Source: BD2-11 clade cluster bacterium bin43 (GTDB taxonomy: Bacteria; Gemmatimonadota; Gemmatimonadetes; Longimicrobiales; Gaopeijiaceae). From it: a stretch of 64,000 bases of DNA. A program made the translations under genes and the position numbers. Positions within the stretch are counted from its first letter, which is position 1; each line of letters opens with the position of its first letter. Shown here one piece after another: positions 59,944 to 64,000 of the stretch. Under the pieces are notes generated by a model. It had not been told where the DNA came from. It saw only the letters and a program-made list of their open reading frames with translations, and made no database searches. Location of the stretch: assembly GCA_002238605.1 (NCBI GenBank), contig MPMR01000012.1:62001-126000 (forward strand), in the 5' to 3' direction.

Positions 59944-60825
59944 ATGAAACCCGATCGCTGGCTCGCCGTCGTCGCCGGCGTACCCGATTCCGCCACGACC
60001 GGTCTGGTGGCCGCGGAACTCGTCCGCGCGGGTGCGCGTGCCGCGGTTGAGCAGGCGGACGGCACGCTGGTCACCCATTTCACGCCCCCCGCCGACGTCC
60101 CGGCGTTCCTGGCCGCCCTCGGCAGCGAACTGAACCGGGCGGCGGGCCACACGGTCGATCTGCGCTGGCACTGGCAGCCGCACGAGGAATGGGCGGAGAC
60201 CTGGAGGCGAGGGCTCGGTCCCACGCGGGCCAGCCGCCGCATCACCGTGGCGCCGACCTGGGACCTCCCGCCGGAGCCGGATGAAGGCGTGCTGATCGTC
60301 CTCGATCCCGGTGTGGCGTTCGGCACCGCCGGCCACGCCTCGACCCGATGTGCCCTGCGGCTGCTCGACGCCGCGATTCGCCCGGGGGTCGCCATTGCGG
60401 ACGTGGGAACGGGTTCCGGCATTCTCGCCATCGCCGCGGCCAGGCTCGGCGCCGGGCGCGTGCTGGCTGTGGACAACGATCCCATGGCCTGCGCAGCGGC
60501 CCTCGACAACGTGGACGTCAACCGCGCAGGCGCGGTGGTCGACGTCCAGGAGCGTGAGGTGTCGCCCGACTGGCTCGCAGCTCACCACCCTCTGGACGGC
60601 GTGGCCGCGAACATCGAGAGCGGGGTGCTGACCGCTCTCCTGCCCGGGTTCGCCGCCGCCCTGGCGCCCGGGGGCTGGCTCCTGGTGTCGGGTTTGCTCG
60701 CGGAAGAATCAGGCGACTTCGCCTACGAGGCCGCGCCCTGGGGTTTCCGTCTGCGGGACGACGATGCCGAAGACGGCTGGTGGGCGGGGACCTTCCGACT
60801 GGTTCCCGGACCCTCGGACGGGTAG
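59944..60825 (+). CDS. prmA: ribosomal protein L11 methyltransferase
   Basis: PrmA trimethylates ribosomal protein L11. The C-terminal SAM domain shows IADVGTGSGILAIAAARLGAGRVLAVDNDPMACAAALDNV, and the PrmA-specific loop reads LDPGVAFGTAGHASTRCALRLL (usually FGTGTHPTT). The later NxxNI-like site appears as AANIESGVL. 293 residues and location after dnaJ are both typical (dnaJ-prmA). ATG 59944 is used. Its last 103 bases are overlapped on the opposite strand by another gene. Confidence 0.92.
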   Translation: MKPDRWLAVVAGVPDSATTGLVAAELVRAGARAAVEQADGTLVTHFTPPADVPAFLAALGSELNRAAGHTVDLRWHWQPHEEWAETWRRGLGPTRASRRITVAPTWDLPPEPDEGVLIVLDPGVAFGTAGHASTRCALRLLDAAIRPGVAIADVGTGSGILAIAAARLGAGRVLAVDNDPMACAAALDNVDVNRAGAVVDVQEREVSPDWLAAHHPLDGVAANIESGVLTALLPGFAAALAPGGWLLVSGLLAEESGDFAYEAAPWGFRLRDDDAEDGWWAGTFRLVPGPSDG

Positions 60826-61286
60826 GCGAACCACAGCCCCGCCGCGTTGCGTTGTCTCTGCAGCCGCCGGTGCTCCCTCAGCAGTCGGAACCAGCGGTTG
60901 ACGGCGGACGGCGACTTCGCGTCCAGACTGCGGGCAAGGCAGGCCAGCGTTCGGTGGTTCCAGCGGACCAGAGGGTCGCGGTGTGGAAACCGGCGATCGT
61001 TGGTGTCAAGCAGGACCACCCAGGGGCAGGGTGTGAGATATTGCTCCGAGAGCACCTTCTCGTAGGGCCCCGGCGACTGGTGCAGGTTGCCGGCGGTCCA
61101 CGCTCCGCGCATGGGATCGAGGAGGCGATACCGGTCGGGGTGGTGGAGCACGGCCTCGACCACCTGTGCAGCCGCGGGTTCCGCATCGCCCTCCCGCCCG
61201 AGCCTGCGCATGAGCGTGTCCAGGCTGGCGGCGATCATTCCGGTCTCCGACATCACCCGGTTGATTCGCTCCGCGATCTCGTTCAA
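60723..61286 (-). CDS. unrecognised 187-residue protein
   Basis: A - strand gene not matching any family I recognise. Its start is TTG (61284-61286) with GGAGG 6 bases upstream, strong evidence of translation. The N-terminal half looks helical and may form a winged-helix-like fold (IAERINRVMSETGMIAASLDTLMRRLG, then PDRYRLLDP). The middle has TPCPWVVLLDTNDRR, and the C-terminus is very basic. The last 103 bases overlap prmA in the opposite direction, so the end may be looser than the family norm or the two genes have collided. No relation to the upstream housekeeping genes is apparent. Confidence 0.6.
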   Translation of the reverse strand: MNEIAERINRVMSETGMIAASLDTLMRRLGREGDAEPAAAQVVEAVLHHPDRYRLLDPMRGAWTAGNLHQSPGPYEKVLSEQYLTPCPWVVLLDTNDRRFPHRDPLVRWNHRTLACLARSLDAKSPSAVNRWFRLLREHRRLQRQRNAAGLWFAYPSEGPGTSRKVPAHQPSSASSSRRRKPQGAAS

Positions 61287-61891
61287 CCAGAGCCTCCGTC
61301 CATTCGAGGAAAGTCAGGGAGTCACCGGCGGATTCCCGGAATGAGTCCCAGATAGGTTAGGCTCTGGAGGCGGGCTCTCCCATGGCTCGATGGGAAGAAA
61401 TGTTGTAAAGTGTTGATAGCAATGTTATTACGATGTATATGGTTAACTTGGTTCCCTAACCAGTTCCCGTTTCTTGGACTGGATACTGATCGACGCCTTC
61501 GGACGCTCTCGGATGTGCCATCCGGGTGCACTAGGTCGAAGAAGCCCACTCTTGGGGAGGTACCCGGCCGGCTTTCTCGTGGCAAGCGGGTGCGGCCCGT
61601 GACCGGGATTCCTCCACGATAGAAACTCATCCTTGCAAATTACAGCGGTGGGTTGACAGCGCGCACCGGTCCGCAGCTGGCTCTTCTTGCCCATCGGAGG
61701 CTGCGAGCTCTCTCGGCTCTCTTTCCCCGACTTGATTAGCTCGCTTTCCCGGCGGATACCGCAAGGCACGCCGCCGCTACCTGCTCCGGCGTCGCTTCGC
61801 CGTCGTCGGCCTTGAGTCTTTTCCGGCCTTCTCGGCTTCCTCGCTCATGGAGTGGTGACCGGGTTACAACAAGCACTTCCCAGGGAGGGGG
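61287..61891. other. 605-base region without a convincing gene
   Basis: No open frame here has a ribosome site or recognisable protein. The stretch 61395-61450 is strikingly AT-rich against the GC-rich background and contains a promoter-like pair. GGTTA/TAACC around 61441-61461 can form a short hairpin. The rest (61640-61850) contains only short frames, including one in the - direction starting near 61848 that breaks after 23 codons. It may be the scar of an insertion or the control region of something beyond recognition. Confidence 0.6.
61413..61441 (+). promoter_or_regulatory. strong sigma70-like promoter in the AT-rich patch
   Basis: TTGATA (61413-61418) and TATATG (61436-61441) are separated by exactly 17 bases. 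Matches are 5 of 6 and 4 of 6. It is the best-formed promoter in the accessory end of the window and points rightward, yet no coding gene follows on the + strand for 1.4 kb. It could drive a small RNA or be a relic. Confidence 0.5.
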
Positions 61892-62284
61892 CTAACCTCC
61901 GAAGGACTTCTCGGCGATCATCTTCATGGTCTCCGCAATGGCTTGAGTCGTGAGTGTACTCTTCGCCTTCGCGAGCATCGCCTTGGCTGACTCCAACAGC
62001 TTCCCGTCTCGACTCTCGGCAGCACGAACATACTCTTGGCCACGAGCGGTAAGGCCGTAGATGTGCCCGACCACTATGGATCGCTCTCCGCTCAAGTAGC
62101 CCTCCAGCTCGATGTCGGCCCGAATGAAGCCGCCATCGGCACACAGATAGAGGTGGTAATCCACCTCCTGCTGGGCGACTCCTAGCGTCCGCGCGATATC
62201 TTGCTCCGTTGCCCGAGAAGGAAAGACGTCTTCGTCCGCCAGGAATTGCATGATCCTGAGCGATGTGTCTGGATTCTCTCTCAT
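61892..62284 (-). CDS. small winged-helix-like protein (DUF2513-like)
   Basis: A 130-residue protein. The first 80 residues look like a winged helix (TEQDIARTLGVAQQEVDYHLYLCADGGFI), ending in VVGHIYGLTARGQEYV. The last 40 residues are a helical stretch (SAKAMLAKAKSTLTTQAIAETMKMIAEKSFGG). The arrangement resembles the DUF2513/YjcQ group of small proteins often found in prophages and islands, but similarity is weak. AAGGA lies about 12 bases before ATG 62284. A DNA-binding role is inferred from shape only. It is adjacent to a decayed transposase. Confidence 0.65.
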   Translation of the reverse strand: MRENPDTSLRIMQFLADEDVFPSRATEQDIARTLGVAQQEVDYHLYLCADGGFIRADIELEGYLSGERSIVVGHIYGLTARGQEYVRAAESRDGKLLESAKAMLAKAKSTLTTQAIAETMKMIAEKSFGG

Positions 62285-62367
62285 TGCGGGGGCTATTCCT
62301 TAGTTCAAGGGGTGTGATGGAGAGAAGCGTCGGGAGCTGCTTGCGATTAGCATATGGTCGGTCAGCG

Positions 62368-62704
62368 TCAAGGGGAAGCACTGAAGTGAAGCCGGGGGTG
62401 AATGTGCTTGGAGCCGAGGCCCGAAACTTTACGTTGCGCTGCCGAGTCTTCCGTGTCGGCGATCAGGTCCCGGTACATGAGCCGCCGGCCGACCATTCCC
62501 GGCCACGACATGCTCCATCTGCTGGATTGGGTCGAGATCGTGGATGTTGTGACGGCCGCAGGACTCGGCGACGTAGCGGTGCGGGTGCTTCGGGGCAGCC
62601 GGTGGAAGGTTCGCTCTGTAGGCTCGTTTCGGCATCGACCACGGTTCGACGCCGTTCGTGTAGATCTTCTCGCTCTCCAGGTAGGGGACGTACTCCCGCC
62701 TCAT
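62368..62704 (-). pseudogene. decayed ISXO2/IS1595-type transposase, C-terminal part
   Basis: Pieces of the catalytic-domain C-terminus appear in different frames on the - strand. One frame gives YTNGVEPWSMPKRAYRA and PKHPHRYVAE, then GRHNIHDLDPIQQMEHVVAG. Between the first two, a shifted frame gives TFHRL, bounded by a +1 and a compensating -1 base. After VVAG a further shift (near 62495) gives MVGRRLMYRDLIADTEDSA, the usual C-terminal block of ISXO2-like transposases, down to a TGA at 62368-62370. The N-terminal zinc-ribbon and DDE residues are missing. At least three indels make it a pseudogene unless sequencing error is involved. Confidence 0.75.
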
Positions 62705-62898
62705 TCCATCCCTCTTCCCAGACGGGAACACAATAGGCCTCCAAGGACCTGCTTGGAGCCCCGGAGGACTCGCGGCCACGGACTTGAGGCTTTACCCTGT
62801 GTTCGCCCGGTTGATCGCCAGCGCGCAAACACCTTATCGTTTTTCGACCTCAATCTCGCATCCAAGACTCTGATTCCGGGGCCGACGGGAGACCGCCA

Positions 62899-64000
62899 TT
62901 GAGCCGCTTCAAGGACGCCGAGCCCATCTTGGCCGCAGCCGAACGCTGGAAGCGGCGGTGCCTCTTGGGTGAGAAGTCACTGTTTGCGGAGCGGTCCCTT
63001 TGGACCCGCGAGGGCTTTGACGAACTGAGCCGACTGTATGTGGAGAGCATTGAAGACGGTTTGCCCGCATCCTCGTGGCTGAGTGAACTTGAGCGCACGG
63101 TCAAGCCCGGGTCGCCAGATGCCAGTTGCCTTTGGGCGGAAATGACATGGGTGTACCGCCTGATCCACCACTCGCGATCTATGGGGGCGGCCAAGAAGCG
63201 CGCCCGAATCGCCGAGATCTGGAATTGGTCGGGGCGAGACTTTCCAGCAGATCACGACCTGTTGAGCGACTCCGTGCTCGGAGCAGGCGTCGCCAACCCG
63301 GGTGCGGCGTACAACACATTGGCGTGGAAAGAATTCCGCTTCTTCGCGTCCGTCATGCTCCGATGGGTCTCGCTGGAGATTGACGAGCGCGAATCCCTCC
63401 TCGACCACCCATGGGATTTCGCGTCATGGCTGGATGCTGGAGAGTTTACTGAGAATCGGATGTTCCGCCACATACTGCTCTTCCTTCTCTTTCCCGACGA
63501 GTTCGAACCGATCTCGACAGGCAAGCATAAGGCCAAGATCGTGATCACCCTGTACGGTGGCAACTGGATGGAACTCACCGATGACGTTGCGATCGACCGA
63601 GCCGTCCTTTCGATCCGTCGGCGCCTCGAAAGTGAGTATCCCGATGAGATTCACTTCTTCCGCTCACCGGTCAAGGAACTCTGGCAGGAAGAGCGCCGCA
63701 GTCCCGACGGGAGCGGCCATGCAGGCGGCAGCCCGACCAGCGGAAAAAACGATGAGGATCCAAGACATCGCAGCTACACCGCGACGCAAGCCCTGCAAGA
63801 CCTCTTCATTGATCCCGGCCATTTTGCCCGCCTTGTCCAGGCCATCAAGTCCGGTAAAAACCTGATCCTCCAAGGGCCGCCCGGCACCGGGAAGACCTTC
63901 ATAGCCCGCCGAATCGCTTGGTCCCTGATTGGCCGCCAGGACTCCGACCCGATCGAGATGGTCCAGTTCCACCAGTCCTACGCCTACGAGGATTTCGTAG
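62899..64000 (+). CDS. McrB-type AAA+ ATPase, 5' part (runs off the window)
   Basis: The frame is open from an in-frame stop at 62812-62814 to the last base, so the gene continues beyond the window. TTG 62899 is the only start codon in between, with GGGAG about 7 bases before it. The first 300 residues (SRFKDAEPILAAAERWKRRC...) are an unassigned N-terminal region. Then NLILQGPPGTGKTFIARRIA provides Walker A at 326-333, followed by PIEMVQFHQSYAYEDFV, the hallmark opening of McrB GTPase-like domains. McrB proteins with a nuclease partner McrC restrict modified foreign DNA. McrC would be downstream and is not visible. Confidence 0.85.
   Translation, partial: MSRFKDAEPILAAAERWKRRCLLGEKSLFAERSLWTREGFDELSRLYVESIEDGLPASSWLSELERTVKPGSPDASCLWAEMTWVYRLIHHSRSMGAAKKRARIAEIWNWSGRDFPADHDLLSDSVLGAGVANPGAAYNTLAWKEFRFFASVMLRWVSLEIDERESLLDHPWDFASWLDAGEFTENRMFRHILLFLLFPDEFEPISTGKHKAKIVITLYGGNWMELTDDVAIDRAVLSIRRRLESEYPDEIHFFRSPVKELWQEERRSPDGSGHAGGSPTSGKNDEDPRHRSYTATQALQDLFIDPGHFARLVQAIKSGKNLILQGPPGTGKTFIARRIAWSLIGRQDSDPIEMVQFHQSYAYEDFV

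Noticed and set aside
61410-61622. + strand frame beginning in the AT-rich patch
   Set aside because: Its start precedes the -10 box of the only promoter, it lacks a ribosome site and its sequence resembles no protein.
61770-61848. Short - strand frame MSEEAEKAG... that continues sensibly (ATPEQVAAACLAVSAG) after a frame change
   Set aside because: It needs an unexplained indel, has no clear ribosome site and is under 50 residues. It may be a gene fragment but cannot be supported.
62402-62902. + strand frame of 166 codons
   Set aside because: It lies opposite the transposase remnant, which explains the open frame; no ribosome site or family signal.

Overview
The window is about two-thirds G+C and reads as the chromosome of a diderm (Gram-negative type) bacterium. 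It encodes LPS export (LptD-like), lipoprotein export and acylation (LolA, Lnt), a BamD-like lipoprotein and a complete Tol-Pal set. Very high GC, many GTG/TTG starts, SecA with a long C-terminal extension, Obg without its C-terminal domain and a strict gene-after-gene layout fit Gemmatimonadota best. That placement is inference; no rRNA is present to confirm it.

From 1 to 60.8 kb the window is ordinary, tightly packed housekeeping DNA. Almost every gene is on the + strand and many stops and starts overlap. In order: ribosomal protein L28; a sugar-nucleotide block (UDP-HexNAc dehydrogenase, TPR lipoprotein, DegT aminotransferase); bamD-nadD-secA; radC; (p)ppGpp synthase/hydrolase; uvrB; tsaE-tsaB; tolQ-tolR-TonB/TolA-like-tolB-pal-cpoB; nrdR; tatC; lptD; a fibronectin-type lipoprotein; ftcD; a TPR protein; a polyprenyl synthase; a DUF4321-like protein; tatA. 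One PpiD/SurA-like foldase is on the - strand (29.7-31.5 kb). Then come a TPR protein with a degenerate Glu/Ala repeat, aroQ-efp-accB-accC, ftsK, lolA, a small predicted beta-barrel, lnt, prfA-prmC, a YlbF-like protein, inositol-phosphate synthase and tmk. A block that could scavenge peptides and acidic amino acids follows (S41-like lipoprotein, dicarboxylate/glutamate symporter, class V aminotransferase, CtpA, asparaginase). It leads into obgE, dprA, hemW, hrcA, dnaJ and prmA.

From about 60.8 kb the character changes. Genes appear on the - strand, coding density falls, and an AT-rich patch at 61.4 kb carries a strong promoter-like sequence with no obvious gene. There is a small winged-helix-like gene, a decayed ISXO2/IS1595-type transposase with several frameshifts, and the 5' part of a McrB-type AAA+ ATPase running off the end. 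This looks like the edge of an accessory, probably defence-related island. It is the part of the window most likely to hold something new, but only its border is visible.

The dominant theme of the core region is envelope biogenesis: protein export (SecA, TatA, TatC), outer-membrane assembly (BamD, LptD, PpiD), lipoprotein maturation (LolA, Lnt) and envelope constriction (Tol-Pal, FtsK). It is interleaved with translation and tRNA-modification genes. No rRNA, tRNA or CRISPR array was found.
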